A stretch of 64,000 bases of DNA from Arsenicitalea aurantiaca (GCF_003994485.1 NZ_RZNJ01000003.1:310525-374524), one strand, 5' to 3'. Shown: positions 26,853 to 36,860, counted from the stretch's first letter. Notes: generated by a model not told the origin, from the sequence alone. Numbers and translations: made by a program.

Positions 26853-27506
26853 TTAGAGGATCGACTGGCCGGTCGACTTCCAGTCCTTGACGAAGTTCTC
26901 GAGGCCGCTCGTGGTCAGGGGGTGTTCGGCAAGCTTGCGGATGACGGCGGGCGGCATGGTCGCGACGTCGGCACCGGCGAGCGCAGCCTGGGTGACGTGG
27001 TTCGGGGTACGTATAGATGCGGCTAAAATTTCAGTCGAAAAAGCATAATTGTCGTAAATTGCACGAATGTTTTCGATCAGTTCCATGCCATCGAGATTGA
27101 TGTCGTCGAGCCGGCCGATGAAGGGCGACACATAGGTCGCGCCGACCTTGGCGGCGAGCAGCGCCTGGTTGGCCGAAAAGCAGAGCGTGACGTTGGTCTT
27201 GATGCCCTTATCGGTGAAATGCTTACAGGCCTTGAGGCCGGCGAGCGTGAGCGGCAGCTTGATCACGACGTTGTCGGCGATCTGGGCGAGGCGTTCGCCC
27301 TCGGCGACCATGCCGTCGAAATCGGTCGAGGCGACTTCGGCCGAGACCGGGCCGGGCACGAGGGCGCAGATTTCCCCGATCAGTTCCTTGAAGTCACGAC
27401 CGGCCTTGGCCACGAGCGAGGGGTTGGTGGTGACGCCATCGAGCAGGCCGGTATCGGCCAGATCCCTGATCTCGTTGAAATCGGCAGTGTCTACGAAGAA
27501 CTTCAT
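26853..27506 (-). CDS. tal: Transaldolase, short (MipB/TalC-type) form
   Basis: A 217-aa cytoplasmic enzyme of the nonoxidative pentose phosphate pathway. The start [27 protein letters not shown], and the Schiff-base lysine Lys83 in VVIKLPLT are diagnostic. SPFIGRLDD (Phe129) has the Phe of true transaldolases rather than the Tyr of fructose-6-phosphate aldolase. It lies 4 bp upstream of mrp in the same direction and may be cotranscribed with it. Confidence 0.92.
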   Translation of the reverse strand: MKFFVDTADFNEIRDLADTGLLDGVTTNPSLVAKAGRDFKELIGEICALVPGPVSAEVASTDFDGMVAEGERLAQIADNVVIKLPLTLAGLKACKHFTDKGIKTNVTLCFSANQALLAAKVGATYVSPFIGRLDDINLDGMELIENIRAIYDNYAFSTEILAASIRTPNHVTQAALAGADVATMPPAVIRKLAEHPLTTSGLENFVKDWKSTGQSIL

Positions 27507-27548
27507 GTTCCCCTCCTCGATTGCGGTGCGGCTCGCGCCGGGAAAGTC

Positions 27549-28742
27549 TCAGGCCGACTGACGGGTCGCGGCCAGCAAATGGCTGGCCAGCGCGTCGACG
27601 CGGTCTTCGGGAATGCCGGCCACGTTGATGCGGCTGTCATTGATCATATAGACGCCGTCCTCGGTTTTTAAACGCTCGACCACATCACGTTCGAGCCCGA
27701 GGAGCGAAAACATGCCCGAATGCTCGGCGATGAAATCATAGTCGGTGGCGTTCGACTGCTTGCGGATCGCTTCGGCGAGCTTGACGCGGAGCCGCTTCAT
27801 GCGCTCGCGCATCTGGGCGAGTTCGGCTTCCCATTCGGCACGAAGCGCGGGATCCTCGAGGATGACGCGGATGATCTCGGCGCCATGATCGGGCGGCTGG
27901 GAGAAAGAGGCGCGGATGACGTTGGACATCTGCGAGCCCACGATGTCGGCCCCGGCCTCGTCACGCGCGATGGCGATGGCGCAGCCGGCGCGCTCGCGAT
28001 AGAGCCCGAAATTCTTCGAGCCCGAGAAGGCGATCATCATCTCGGGGACGGACGACGCGAGCTTGCGGGCAGCATAGGCATCGGCCTCGAGCCCGTCGCC
28101 GAAGCCGAGATAGGCAAGATCAAGCAGCGGGAAGGCACCGGTGCGGGCGAGCGATGCCGCAACCTGATCCCACTGGGCCTCGGTGAGGTTGGCGCCGGTC
28201 GGGTTGTGGCAGCAGGCATGGAGCAGCACGATGTCGTCGGGCCCGAGCGTGTCGAGCGTGGCCAGCATGGCATCGAAATCGACCGCACGGGTCTTGGGGT
28301 CGAAATAGGGGTAATGCTCGGGCGTGAGGCCGGCCAGTTCCATCATCGGCCAGTGATTGGGCCATGAGGGATCGGAGATCATCACCCGCGCGCCGGGCTT
28401 GGCCCGGTTGAGCAGCTGGATCAGGATCCAGAGCGCGCCGGTGCCACCCGGACCCTGCGCGGTGCGGACACGGCTGCGATCGACGCTGTCGGCAAGCACG
28501 AGATCGACGATGGCATTGCAGAAGCCGCGATTGCCCGAGACCCCGACATAGGTCTTGGTGCGGGCATTTTCGTGGATGCGCGCCTCGGCCTTGCGGACGG
28601 CGCTCATGATGGGCGTGTTGCCGGTTTCATCCTTGTAGACGCCGACACCCAGGTCGATCTTTTCGGAGCGCGGGTCGGCGGCGTACTCGGCCATCAGCAC
28701 GAAGATCTTGTCGAGCGTGGCCTTGTGGAGGGTCTCAAACAT
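27549..28742 (-). CDS. Aromatic amino acid / aspartate aminotransferase (class I, TyrB-like)
   Basis: A 397-aa PLP enzyme. Motifs are IDLGVGVYKDETGNTP near the N terminus, HACCHNPTGANLT near 175, and SGSKNFGLYRERAG with the PLP-binding Lys243. The N-terminal pattern is that of the AspC/TyrB Ialpha-gamma subgroup. It transfers amino groups between 2-oxoglutarate and aspartate or aromatic amino acids. The exact preference cannot be read from sequence. Confidence 0.9.
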   Translation of the reverse strand: MFETLHKATLDKIFVLMAEYAADPRSEKIDLGVGVYKDETGNTPIMSAVRKAEARIHENARTKTYVGVSGNRGFCNAIVDLVLADSVDRSRVRTAQGPGGTGALWILIQLLNRAKPGARVMISDPSWPNHWPMMELAGLTPEHYPYFDPKTRAVDFDAMLATLDTLGPDDIVLLHACCHNPTGANLTEAQWDQVAASLARTGAFPLLDLAYLGFGDGLEADAYAARKLASSVPEMMIAFSGSKNFGLYRERAGCAIAIARDEAGADIVGSQMSNVIRASFSQPPDHGAEIIRVILEDPALRAEWEAELAQMRERMKRLRVKLAEAIRKQSNATDYDFIAEHSGMFSLLGLERDVVERLKTEDGVYMINDSRINVAGIPEDRVDALASHLLAATRQSA

Positions 28743-28769
28743 CAGGACGGTTCCGGCGATAAAAGGTCG

Positions 28770-28785
28770 CCGCCTTTATAGGCGG
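28770..28785 (-). other. Short hairpin between etfA and the aminotransferase gene
   Basis: CCGCC and GGCGG form a 5-bp stem around TTTATA. On the minus strand it is preceded by T6 and followed by CGACCTTTT, so it could be a weak terminator for etfBA or part of the aminotransferase promoter (TATAAA in the loop). Function unproven. Confidence 0.3.
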
Positions 28786-28812
28786 AAAAAACCCTTTTGC
28801 AATCGGCCAAGT

Positions 28813-29757
28813 CTAGCCCTGCGTTGCCTCGATCCGCGCCGTCAGCAGAGGCACGATTTCAAAGAGATCGCCCACGAGCGCATAATCGGCAAGCTTCATC
28901 AGCGGGGCTTCGGGATCGGTATTGATCGCGATGATGCGACGCGCGCCCTGGATGCCGGCGAGGTGCTGCAAGGCTCCCGAAATGCCGATGCCGATATAGA
29001 GGTCGGGCGCTACGATCTTGCCGGTCTGGCCCACCTGCCAGTCATTGGGCGCATAGCCGGCATCGACTGCGGCACGGGTAGCGCCGACCGCCGCGCCGAG
29101 CGCGCGGGCCAGGGCCTCGATCATCTTGAAGCCCTCGGCAGAGCCGACCGAAATGCCCCCGGCAACCACGATACGGGCGGTGGCGAGATCGGGCCGGTCC
29201 CCTTCGGTCCGGGCTTCGGAAAGCTGACGCACCAGCGCCGGCAGGCCTTCGGGCTCGAGCGGCTCGACGGACGCCGAAGTAGCGGCGCTGCCGGCGGGAC
29301 GGAACGCGGAGGCCCGCACCGTCAGGACCTGGAAGGGCTGCGGGGCATGAACGGTCTGGATCGCGTTGCCCGCATAGATCGGGCGCTCGAAGCGGTCGGG
29401 CCCCAGGATGGCGATGATGTCGGTCACCGGCATGAGGCCGAGCTTGGCCGCGAGGCGCGGCGCCACGTCCCGTCCGACTGCGCCGGCAGAGAGGACGATG
29501 TGCGTGTAGTCCCCGGCCAGCCGCAGCAGAAGCGGCGTCAGCGTTTCGGCAGGCTGGGCCCGGAGCGCGGCCGCATCGGCGAGCCGCACACGCGCGATGC
29601 CATTAAGGGACGCTGCAGCACGCGCGACGATCTCCGCCCCCTCCCCCGCAACCAGCACGTCGACGGGCGCGCCGAGGGCGGCAGCGGCCGAAACCACCCG
29701 CGCGGTCGAGGGCGCGAGCATTCCCCGGTCATGATCGGCAACAACGAGAATGGCCAT
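28813..29757 (-). CDS. etfA: Electron transfer flavoprotein alpha subunit
   Basis: A 314-aa subunit that holds FAD and, with EtfB, carries electrons from acyl-CoA and other dehydrogenases to ETF-quinone oxidoreductase. The C-terminal FAD site is clear: ARIVVAGGISVGSAEGFKMIEALA, then VGQTGKIVAPDLYIGIGISGALQHL. The ATG overlaps the etfB stop (ATGA); a TTG codon just upstream is not needed. The order etfB-etfA is usual. Confidence 0.95.
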   Translation of the reverse strand: MAILVVADHDRGMLAPSTARVVSAAAALGAPVDVLVAGEGAEIVARAAASLNGIARVRLADAAALRAQPAETLTPLLLRLAGDYTHIVLSAGAVGRDVAPRLAAKLGLMPVTDIIAILGPDRFERPIYAGNAIQTVHAPQPFQVLTVRASAFRPAGSAATSASVEPLEPEGLPALVRQLSEARTEGDRPDLATARIVVAGGISVGSAEGFKMIEALARALGAAVGATRAAVDAGYAPNDWQVGQTGKIVAPDLYIGIGISGALQHLAGIQGARRIIAINTDPEAPLMKLADYALVGDLFEIVPLLTARIEATQG

Positions 29758-30515
29758 CAATTGAGCTCCAGTTCGGCCCGCTCGCGGACGATGATTGCAG
29801 CAAGCGCATCGGCATCGGCCACGCGCTGCCCGGCAGCACGCTCTGGGGGAGCGGTAACCTTCTCGATGGTGAGGCGTGGCGCCAGATCGAGCCCGTAGCT
29901 CTCGGCCGGGCGCGTCTCAAGAGGCTTCTGGCGGGCCTTCATCACCATGGGCAGCGCGGTATTGCGCGGGGTGTTGAGCCGCAAATCGGCAGTGACCACT
30001 GCCGGCAGGGCGAGCGCGACCGTATCCTGGCCGAAATCGCGTTCGCGCGTGACCTCGAGCCCCTCTTCGGTGCGCGCGATGGCAGAGGCGAAACAGGCCT
30101 GCGGCCAGTCGAGAAGCCCTGCAAGCATCTGTCCCACATGATTGGAATCATCGTCGACCGCCTGCTTGCCGAGCAGCACCAGATCGGGCGCCTCCTCGGC
30201 GACAATTGCCGCCAGAAGCCGCGCGATGGCCAGGGTTTCGAGGGTTTCGGGCGCCTCAACCAGCAGCCCGCGATGGGCGCCCATGGCAAGGCCGGTGAGG
30301 ATCACGTCGGTCGCCTGCCTGGGGCCGATGCTGACCACGACGATCTCGCTCGAATGGCCGGCCTCGGCCAAGGCCACCGCCGCCTCGACTGCGTGCTTGC
30401 AGAACGGGTTCATCGAAAAACGCACATTGGCGGTATCGACGCCGGTCTCGTCGGCGCGGACGCGGATGCGCACGGTGTGGTCGACGACACGCTTGACGGC
30501 AACGAGGATCTTCAT
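29757..30515 (-). CDS. etfB: Electron transfer flavoprotein beta subunit
   Basis: A 252-aa subunit beginning MKILVAVKRVVDHTVRIRV, the standard EtfB start, with NPFCKHAVEAAVALAE and the signature VTRERDFGQDTVALALPAVVT. It binds AMP and forms the heterodimer with EtfA. It is divergent from the amidohydrolase gene with about 213 bp between. Confidence 0.95.
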   Translation of the reverse strand: MKILVAVKRVVDHTVRIRVRADETGVDTANVRFSMNPFCKHAVEAAVALAEAGHSSEIVVVSIGPRQATDVILTGLAMGAHRGLLVEAPETLETLAIARLLAAIVAEEAPDLVLLGKQAVDDDSNHVGQMLAGLLDWPQACFASAIARTEEGLEVTRERDFGQDTVALALPAVVTADLRLNTPRNTALPMVMKARQKPLETRPAESYGLDLAPRLTIEKVTAPPERAAGQRVADADALAAIIVRERAELELN

Positions 30516-30728
30516 GCCGGCCTCCAGGCTTGTTGAGGCGTCTCAATCGCAAATCCCCGGACGCCCGACAAGTTGAGGCGGGAACAAAATCGGCCAAACC
30601 TTGCCCGAAGGACGCAAAACCCTGCCCCCATGCCGGCCGGGCCTAAGGGCGGAACGAGTTGACGCGCGCCGACCAGGGGGCGACACTGGCCCATCCAAAT
30701 CACCTCTGATCACCTTCAGGACCCCGGC

Positions 30729-31898
30729 ATGCCCGTTATCAACCGCATCGCGGACCTTCACGCCGACATCACGGCGTGGCGGCACGATCTCCACGCCAAT
30801 CCCGAGCTGCTCTACGACGTGCATCGGACGGCGGGGAAAGTCGCGGAGATGCTGCAGAGCTTCGGGGTGGACGAGGTGGCGACCGGCATCGGACGCACCG
30901 GCGTGGTCGGCGTGATCCGCGGCCGCAATGGCGGGGCAGGCAAGGTGATCGCGCTCAGGGCCGACATGGACGCGCTGCCGATCACCGAAAAGAGCGGCCG
31001 CCCCTATGCCAGCCGCAACCCCGGCAAGATGCACGCCTGCGGCCATGACGGGCACACGGCGATGCTGCTGGGCGCGGCGCGCTATCTCGCCGAGACGCGC
31101 AATTTCGAAGGCACCGCAATCGTCATCTTCCAGCCCGCCGAAGAGGGCGGCGCCGGAGCGCGCACGATGATGGAAGACGGGCTCATGGAGCGGTTCGGGA
31201 TCGACGAGGTCTATGGATTGCACAACATGCCGGGGATACCGGCGGGACAGTTCGCCATCCGCGAGGGTGGGATGATGGCCGGGACCGACGAATTCGCCAT
31301 CGAGATCGAGGGCGTCGGCGGACATGCCGCCATGCCCAACCGCACGGTCGACCCCATCGTGGTCGGCGCGCAGATCGTCACGGCGCTGCAGACGATCGTC
31401 TCGCGCAATGTCGACCCGCTGCGCTCGGCGGTGGTCTCGGTCACGACCTTCAATGCCGGCTCGGCGCACAACGTGATCGCAAGGACGGCACGGCTCTCGG
31501 GCACCGTGCGCACGCTCGACGAGGCGGTGCGCGACCAGGTGGAAGCGCGGCTGCGCCAGACCGCAGAGCAGATCGCCGCAGCGTTTGGCGCAACCGCGCA
31601 GGTGAGCTATCGGCGCGGCTATCCGGTGACGGTGAACGCGCCGCACCAGACCGCATTCGCCGCGCAGGTGGCGGGGGACGTCGCGGGCGTCGAACGGGTC
31701 GAGATCGGGGTCGACGCCACGATGGGCGGGGAGGATTTCGCCTACATGCTGCAGGCCCGGCCCGGCGCCTACATCTTCCTCGGCAATGGCGACAGCGCGC
31801 AGCTGCACACCGAGACCTATGATTTCAACGACGAGATCATTCCGGCCGGGGTCAGCTATTTCTGCCGGCTCGTGGAGACGGGGCTGCCGGTCCGCTGA
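30729..31898 (+). CDS. M20D amidohydrolase (hippurate hydrolase-like)
   Basis: A 389-aa dinuclear metallohydrolase. Metal and catalytic motifs are ALRADMDALPITEKSG, MHACGHDGHTAML, FQPAEEGGAGA and GGEDFAYML; a dimerisation domain with GVGGHAAMPN sits in the middle. Family members cleave N-acyl amino acids such as hippurate, or indole-acetyl amino acids. No signal peptide is present. It is followed after 11 bp by a membrane protein that may be its transporter or unrelated. Confidence 0.9.
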   Translation: MPVINRIADLHADITAWRHDLHANPELLYDVHRTAGKVAEMLQSFGVDEVATGIGRTGVVGVIRGRNGGAGKVIALRADMDALPITEKSGRPYASRNPGKMHACGHDGHTAMLLGAARYLAETRNFEGTAIVIFQPAEEGGAGARTMMEDGLMERFGIDEVYGLHNMPGIPAGQFAIREGGMMAGTDEFAIEIEGVGGHAAMPNRTVDPIVVGAQIVTALQTIVSRNVDPLRSAVVSVTTFNAGSAHNVIARTARLSGTVRTLDEAVRDQVEARLRQTAEQIAAAFGATAQVSYRRGYPVTVNAPHQTAFAAQVAGDVAGVERVEIGVDATMGGEDFAYMLQARPGAYIFLGNGDSAQLHTETYDFNDEIIPAGVSYFCRLVETGLPVR

Positions 31899-31909
31899 GG
31901 GCCGGGGCG

Positions 31910-32977
31910 GTGTCGGCCTTCGAAACCCTCTGGCGCATGGCCCTGACGCTGGCGATCTCCGCCGGCGGCGGCCTCATTGCCGAAGCGGCGGGACTGCCGG
32001 CGGGGTTGCTTATGGGCGGGGCGCTCAGCGTCACCATTGCCAGCCTCATCGGGGTGCCCGTGGCGATGCCGCGGCGCCTGCGCGATGTGGGGTTCGTCCT
32101 TGTCGGGCTTTCGATGGGGGCGAGCGTGGCGCGGGACAGCCTGGCGCTGATCCCGCAATGGCCGGTCACCATGGCCGGGCTCATCATCGAGCTCGTGATC
32201 ATCGTCTGGGCGACCGGCTACATGCTGAAGCGGCTGTTCGGGCTCGACAGCGGCACGGCCTATCTCAGTTCCTTTCCCGGCCATCTCTCCTTCATCATGG
32301 GCATCGCCTCGGCGGGGGTCGGCAATTCGCGCCAGATCATGGTCATCCAGACCATCAGGGTGATGATGCTGACCGTATGCGTGCCGATCGGAGCGCTGTT
32401 CCTGCCCTCGGGGGCAGGGTTCGAGACGGCGGCCGAGCCGATGGTCGCGCTGCCGCGGCTCGCGGCAGTGGCGGCGGCCTGCGTCGTTGCCGGCTGGATC
32501 TTCGTGCGGCTCAAGGTGCCCGCAGGCTATGTTCTGGGCGCGATGGCCGCCGCGACGCTCGCCAAGCTGACCGGCAATTTCGACGGGTCCCTACCCCAGC
32601 CGATGCTGACGGTGACGTTCATCCTGATGGGCGCGCTGATCGGCTCGCGCTTTGCCGGCATCACCTATGCGGAGTTCAGGCAGGCGAGCATAGGCGGGCT
32701 GATCGCAACGGCGATGACGGTCGGGATCGTGACGGCCATCGCCGCGGCCTCGACGCTTCTGGTCGACATGCCGTTCGGGCAGATCTGGCTGGGGCTGGCA
32801 CCGGGCGCGCTCGAGGGCATGGGTGCGCTCGGAATCGCGCTCGGCTATGATACTGCCTTTATTGCGGCACATCATGTGACGCGATTGCTGTTGCTGAGCT
32901 TTGCCATCCCGCTTGTCGTCTGGCTGGTCGGACGGCAGGAGCGCAGGCTGGACCTATCGATGCGGAGCGAAAAATGA
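31910..32977 (+). CDS. AbrB-family (COG3180) integral membrane protein
   Basis: A 355-aa protein starting at GTG 31910 with about ten membrane segments arranged as two repeats. Repeat marks are AAGLPAGLLMGGALSV and LKVPAGYVLGAMAAATLAKL, each followed by a polar turn, and SSFPGHLSFIM in the middle. The family is annotated AbrB or putative ammonia monooxygenase by history; it is better seen as a transporter-like protein of unknown substrate. The stop overlaps the next gene by 4 bp. Confidence 0.82.
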   Translation: MSAFETLWRMALTLAISAGGGLIAEAAGLPAGLLMGGALSVTIASLIGVPVAMPRRLRDVGFVLVGLSMGASVARDSLALIPQWPVTMAGLIIELVIIVWATGYMLKRLFGLDSGTAYLSSFPGHLSFIMGIASAGVGNSRQIMVIQTIRVMMLTVCVPIGALFLPSGAGFETAAEPMVALPRLAAVAAACVVAGWIFVRLKVPAGYVLGAMAAATLAKLTGNFDGSLPQPMLTVTFILMGALIGSRFAGITYAEFRQASIGGLIATAMTVGIVTAIAAASTLLVDMPFGQIWLGLAPGALEGMGALGIALGYDTAFIAAHHVTRLLLLSFAIPLVVWLVGRQERRLDLSMRSEK

Positions 32978-33300
32978 TCAAGACAATGCTGCTGACCGGC
33001 GCCATCGCGCTCGGCGCGCTGAGCCTCGCCGCCCCGGCGCAGGCGGCCCCCTTCTGCACCAATTCCCCCGGCGGATTCGGGGTGGGCGTCGAGTTCGGGG
33101 TGGGCACGGGCTTCCGCGACCGCTCGGCGGAGCGCTACAACGACCGTCTCGAGCAGTACAAGCGCGAATTGCAGCGCCGCGGCGTCAACGCCACGAGCGT
33201 CGAAATCTGGAACGGGTGCCTGCAGGCCTTCGTGCGCAATCCGGACGGCACCAATGGCATGGAGTTCTACGACCCCTCGACCTATCGCCGCGTGTTCTGA
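32974..33300 (+). CDS. Small exported protein of unknown function (108 aa)
   Basis: A signal peptide (MIKTMLLTGAIALGALSLAA, cleavage near AQA) precedes an 80-residue mature part with two cysteines (FCTNSPGG and NGCLQAF) that could form a disulfide. A charged helix follows the glycine-rich GVGVEFGVGTGF. I do not recognise the family. It starts inside the end of the AbrB-like gene and is followed by a strong terminator. Confidence 0.7.
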   Translation: MIKTMLLTGAIALGALSLAAPAQAAPFCTNSPGGFGVGVEFGVGTGFRDRSAERYNDRLEQYKRELQRRGVNATSVEIWNGCLQAFVRNPDGTNGMEFYDPSTYRRVF

Positions 33301-33328
33301 GGGCGAGGCGCCCCGAGACGATAAGAGA

Positions 33329-33359
33329 AGGCCCGCTCCTTATGGCGCGGGCCTTTTTT
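33329..33359 (+). terminator. Rho-independent terminator
   Basis: Stem AGGCCCGC (33329-33336) with GCGGGCCT (33347-33354), 10-nt loop, followed by six T residues to 33359. It ends the amidohydrolase-AbrB-small protein run and lies 5 bp from the convergent dehydrogenase gene. Confidence 0.88.
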
Positions 33360-33363
33360 GCGT

Positions 33364-34293
33364 TCAGACGACGGCGCTGGGGAGCGGGTCGCCATTGGCC
33401 CAGGCGTCGAGATTGGCGACGACGAGCGCGCCCATGGCCTGGCGGGTCTGGTGGGTGGCGCTGCCCTGATGGGGGGAAAGCACGACGTTCTCGAGGGCAA
33501 AGAACGCATCCGACATCTGCGGCTCCTTTTCGAAGACGTCGAGCGCGGCGCCGGCGAGGCCGCCGTTCTGGAGCATTTCGAGCATGGCGGCTTCATCGAC
33601 GAGCGTGCCGCGGGCGACGTTGACGAGGTAGCCGCGCGCGCCCAGCGCCTCGAGCACTTCGCGCGAAACGATCTTCTCGGTGCCCTTGCCGCCCGGCGCG
33701 ATGACGACCAGCCAGTCGCTGTCGCGTGCCATCTCGACGAGGTTGTCGTAGTAGATGTAGGGCTGGCTTGGCTGCTCGTTGCGGCCGAAATAGACGACGC
33801 GCATCTTCATGGCCTGGGCGCGGATGGCGATTTCCTTGCCGATGCGCCCGAGCCCCAGAATGCCCACGGTCTTGCCGGTGAGTTCGGACTGGAGCGGGAA
33901 ATTGGCGGACGGCCAGCGCCCCTCGCGGACATAGCGATCGGCCTGCGGCAGGCGGCGCGCGAGCGCGACCATCAGCCCGATGGTGATCTCGGCCATGGCG
34001 TCGTTGAGGACATCCGGGGTGTTGGTGACGCGGATGTTGCGGGCCTTGGCGGCCTTGGCATCGATCGAATCATAGCCGACGCCGAAATTGGCGATGATCT
34101 CGAGCTTGGGCAGCTTGTCCATCAGCGCCGCATCGACATTGCCGCCGGCGATGGCGCGCACATTGGGCGCGACGCGGGCGATCAGGGCTTCCTTGTCCTC
34201 GGCCTCGTGCAGCTTGTGGACGGTGAAGCGCTCGGCGATCGCCGCCTCGCAGCTATCGAGAAGCTTGTGGGTCTGTAGAAGCTCGATGGTCAT
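33364..34293 (-). CDS. D-2-hydroxyacid dehydrogenase (glyoxylate/hydroxypyruvate reductase type)
   Basis: A 309-aa NAD(P)-dependent enzyme. The dinucleotide site is GILGLGRIGKEIA; catalytic residues fall in VNVARGTLVDE (Arg), DVFEKEP (Glu) and LSPHQGSATH (His). NFGVGYDSIDAKAA is typical of the reductase subgroup. It reduces 2-oxo acids such as hydroxypyruvate or glyoxylate. ATG 34293 (MTIELLQ) was preferred to ATG 34332, which lacks a clear ribosome site. Confidence 0.9.
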   Translation of the reverse strand: MTIELLQTHKLLDSCEAAIAERFTVHKLHEAEDKEALIARVAPNVRAIAGGNVDAALMDKLPKLEIIANFGVGYDSIDAKAAKARNIRVTNTPDVLNDAMAEITIGLMVALARRLPQADRYVREGRWPSANFPLQSELTGKTVGILGLGRIGKEIAIRAQAMKMRVVYFGRNEQPSQPYIYYDNLVEMARDSDWLVVIAPGGKGTEKIVSREVLEALGARGYLVNVARGTLVDEAAMLEMLQNGGLAGAALDVFEKEPQMSDAFFALENVVLSPHQGSATHQTRQAMGALVVANLDAWANGDPLPSAVV

Positions 34294-34484
34294 GTGGCGC
34301 TCGCTCGCGGCAGTGGACGGATGGGTCTTCATAGCGGCGCAGGGATGGCCTGTCGACGCCCGGGCCCAGAGCGCGGATCGAACTGGCCCGTTCGCGCGTT
34401 CGCTGATGCCGACTGGACGTCACGTCACAAATGTGCAGCAATGGCAACGCAGTGGGATCGGCCGCAAACGCCGCGCAGGAGTAT

Positions 34485-35906
34485 ATGAGCGACAGTGCCC
34501 CTTTCGACGAAATGTACAATGCGGACGGTTCGGTCCGTGACCCTTATCTCGAACTGGATGCCTGGCTGAAGGAGCAGCCGGCCCAGGCACTGAAACTGAT
34601 GTCCGCCGATGCCGAGGGCCTGTTCAGGCGGCTCGGGATCACCTTTGCGGTCTATGGCTCGAACGAATCCACGGAACGGCTCATCCCGTTCGACATCATC
34701 CCGCGCATCATCTCGGCTGCCGAGTGGCGCAGGCTCTCCAAGGGCATCGAGCAGCGCGTGCGTGCGCTGAATGCGTTCCTGCACGACATCTATCATCGCC
34801 AGGAAATCCTGAAGGCAGGGCGGGTGCCCGAAGCGCTGATTCTCCAGAACAGCGCGTTCTGCCCCGAAATGATGGGGCTGGATCCGGCCAAGGGCATTTA
34901 TTCGCACATCATCGGGGTCGACATCGTGCGGGTGGGCCCGAACGATTTCTACGTGCTCGAGGACAATGTGCGCACGCCATCGGGCGTCTCGTACATGCTC
35001 GAGAACCGCGAGGCGATGCTGCACCTGGCGCCGGACCTGTTCCAGCGGCACAAGGTGGCGCCGGTAGAGACCTATGCGGAGAATTTGCGGCGCACGCTCG
35101 AAAGCGTTGCGCCCGAGAACAGGCAGGGCGCCCCGACGATCGCGGTGCTCACCCCCGGCATCTACAATTCGGCCTATTTCGAGCATTCCTTTCTTGCCGA
35201 CCAGATGGGGGCCCAGCTCTGCGAGGGGCCCGATCTCTTCGTTGAAGGCGGCAAGGTCTACATGCGCACGACCACGGGCCCCGAGCGCGTCGACGTCATC
35301 TACCGCCGGATCGACGACGATTTCATCGATCCCCTCACCTTCCGGCCGGATTCGCTCCTTGGGGTACCGGGGCTGTTCGATGCCTATCGGGCGGGCAATG
35401 TCACGCTCGTCAATGCGCCGGGCACCGGTATTGCCGATGACAAGGCGGTCTACACCTACGTTCCCGAGATCATCGAATTCTATCTCGGGGAAAAGCCGCT
35501 GCTCAACAATGTGCCGACCTACAATTGCACAGACGAGGAGCAGCGCAATTACGTGCTGGCCAATATCGAGGAGCTCGTGGTCAAGGAAGTGCATGGCTCG
35601 GGCGGCTACGGCATGCTGGTCGGCCCGACCTCGACCAAGGCGATGCGCGAGGAATTCAAACGCCGGATTCTCGCGCGCCCCGACAATTACATCGTGCAGC
35701 CGACGCTGGCCCTATCGACCTGCCCCACTTCCGTGAAGGCCGGGATCGCACCGCGCCATGTGGACCTGCGGCCCTATGTGCTCGTGGGCGACAAGATCCG
35801 CATCACGCCTGGCGGGCTAACGCGGGTGGCGCTCAAGAAAGGCTCGCTGGTCGTCAATTCGAGCCAGGGGGGTGGCACGAAGGACACCTGGGTGCTCGAA
35901 GAATGA
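34485..35906 (+). CDS. Circularly permuted ATP-grasp protein
   Basis: A 473-aa protein of the CP-ATPgrasp family (DUF404/DUF407). Typical stretches are RLIPFDIIPRIISAAEWRRL, ALNAFLHDIYHRQEIL, YVLEDNVRTPSGVSYMLENR, VKEVHGSGGYGMLVGP and RHVDLRPYVL. ATG 34485 has AGGAG 5 bp upstream. It is the first of a three-gene set with an alpha-E protein and a transglutaminase-like protein, a widely conserved neighbourhood thought to make or modify a small peptide; the product is unknown. Confidence 0.9.
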   Translation: MSDSAPFDEMYNADGSVRDPYLELDAWLKEQPAQALKLMSADAEGLFRRLGITFAVYGSNESTERLIPFDIIPRIISAAEWRRLSKGIEQRVRALNAFLHDIYHRQEILKAGRVPEALILQNSAFCPEMMGLDPAKGIYSHIIGVDIVRVGPNDFYVLEDNVRTPSGVSYMLENREAMLHLAPDLFQRHKVAPVETYAENLRRTLESVAPENRQGAPTIAVLTPGIYNSAYFEHSFLADQMGAQLCEGPDLFVEGGKVYMRTTTGPERVDVIYRRIDDDFIDPLTFRPDSLLGVPGLFDAYRAGNVTLVNAPGTGIADDKAVYTYVPEIIEFYLGEKPLLNNVPTYNCTDEEQRNYVLANIEELVVKEVHGSGGYGMLVGPTSTKAMREEFKRRILARPDNYIVQPTLALSTCPTSVKAGIAPRHVDLRPYVLVGDKIRITPGGLTRVALKKGSLVVNSSQGGGTKDTWVLEE

Positions 35907-36853
35907 GGATGCTGGGCAGGACTGCGGCCAATCTCTTCTGGCTGTCGCGCTATGTGGAGCGCGCCGAAAACATGGCCCGGCTTCTGGAAGTCGGCTACCG
36001 CATGTCGCTGACGGCGCGGCGCGAGGGAGGTGCGAGCGAGCACCTCGTCTCGATGCTGCAGGCGGCGGAAATGGACGAGGCGTTCAACGCCAAGCACGAG
36101 GTGGCGGACGTCGCGACGGTCAGCCATTTCATGCTGTTCGACGAGGAGAACCCCTCATCGGTGCGCTCGTGCCTTCTGGCAGCGCGCACCAATGCGCGCT
36201 CGGTCAGGACCGCGCTGACCCGCGATGTGTGGGAAACGATCAATGCGGCCTGGCTCGAATTCTCGCAGATCAGGCCCAGGGATGTCACCGGCGCCCGCCT
36301 GCAGGACGTGCTGCAATGGGTCAAGCAGGTGTCCAACCAGTTCCGCGGGGCAATGACCGGCACGGTTCTGCGCGGGGACGGCTACATGTTCTCCACGATC
36401 GGGGGATATGTGGAGCGGGCGGACAACACCGCGCGCATCCTCGACATGAAGTATTACGTGCTCCTGCCCCGGGCGACGCTGGTGGGCGGGGACGTCGACA
36501 TCCAGCAATGGACGCTGATCCTGCGCGCAGCATCCGCGCATCGCAGTTACCGGCACGTCTATCATGACCGCTACAAGGCCGCGAACATCGCCGACTATCT
36601 GATCCTGCGGCCCGAAATGCCGCGCTCGCTGCGGTTCTGCATGATCCACATCAACCGCTCGCTCGATGGGCTCTCGGAGATCTACGGCACGCGGCAGGAC
36701 TGCCATCTGGCCGCCGAAGAGGTGACCGCCATGCTCGTCGGGAACACCATGGAGCGGATCTTCCAGCATGGCCTGCACGAATTCCTCACCGAATTCATCG
36801 CCCGCAACAACCGCGTGACCGAGACGCTCTCGGACAGCTACAATTTCTATTAG
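35903..36853 (+). CDS. Alpha-E domain protein (DUF403)
   Basis: A 316-aa, all-helical protein beginning with LGRTAANLFWLSRYVERAENMARLLE, the alpha-E signature; a second copy of the motif, GGYVERADNTARILD, lies mid-protein. The start overlaps the ATP-grasp stop (ATGA). The family always travels with the CP-ATPgrasp protein and a transglutaminase. No enzymatic residue is evident. Confidence 0.9.
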   Translation: MRMLGRTAANLFWLSRYVERAENMARLLEVGYRMSLTARREGGASEHLVSMLQAAEMDEAFNAKHEVADVATVSHFMLFDEENPSSVRSCLLAARTNARSVRTALTRDVWETINAAWLEFSQIRPRDVTGARLQDVLQWVKQVSNQFRGAMTGTVLRGDGYMFSTIGGYVERADNTARILDMKYYVLLPRATLVGGDVDIQQWTLILRAASAHRSYRHVYHDRYKAANIADYLILRPEMPRSLRFCMIHINRSLDGLSEIYGTRQDCHLAAEEVTAMLVGNTMERIFQHGLHEFLTEFIARNNRVTETLSDSYNFY

Positions 36854-36860
36854 GGCCAGG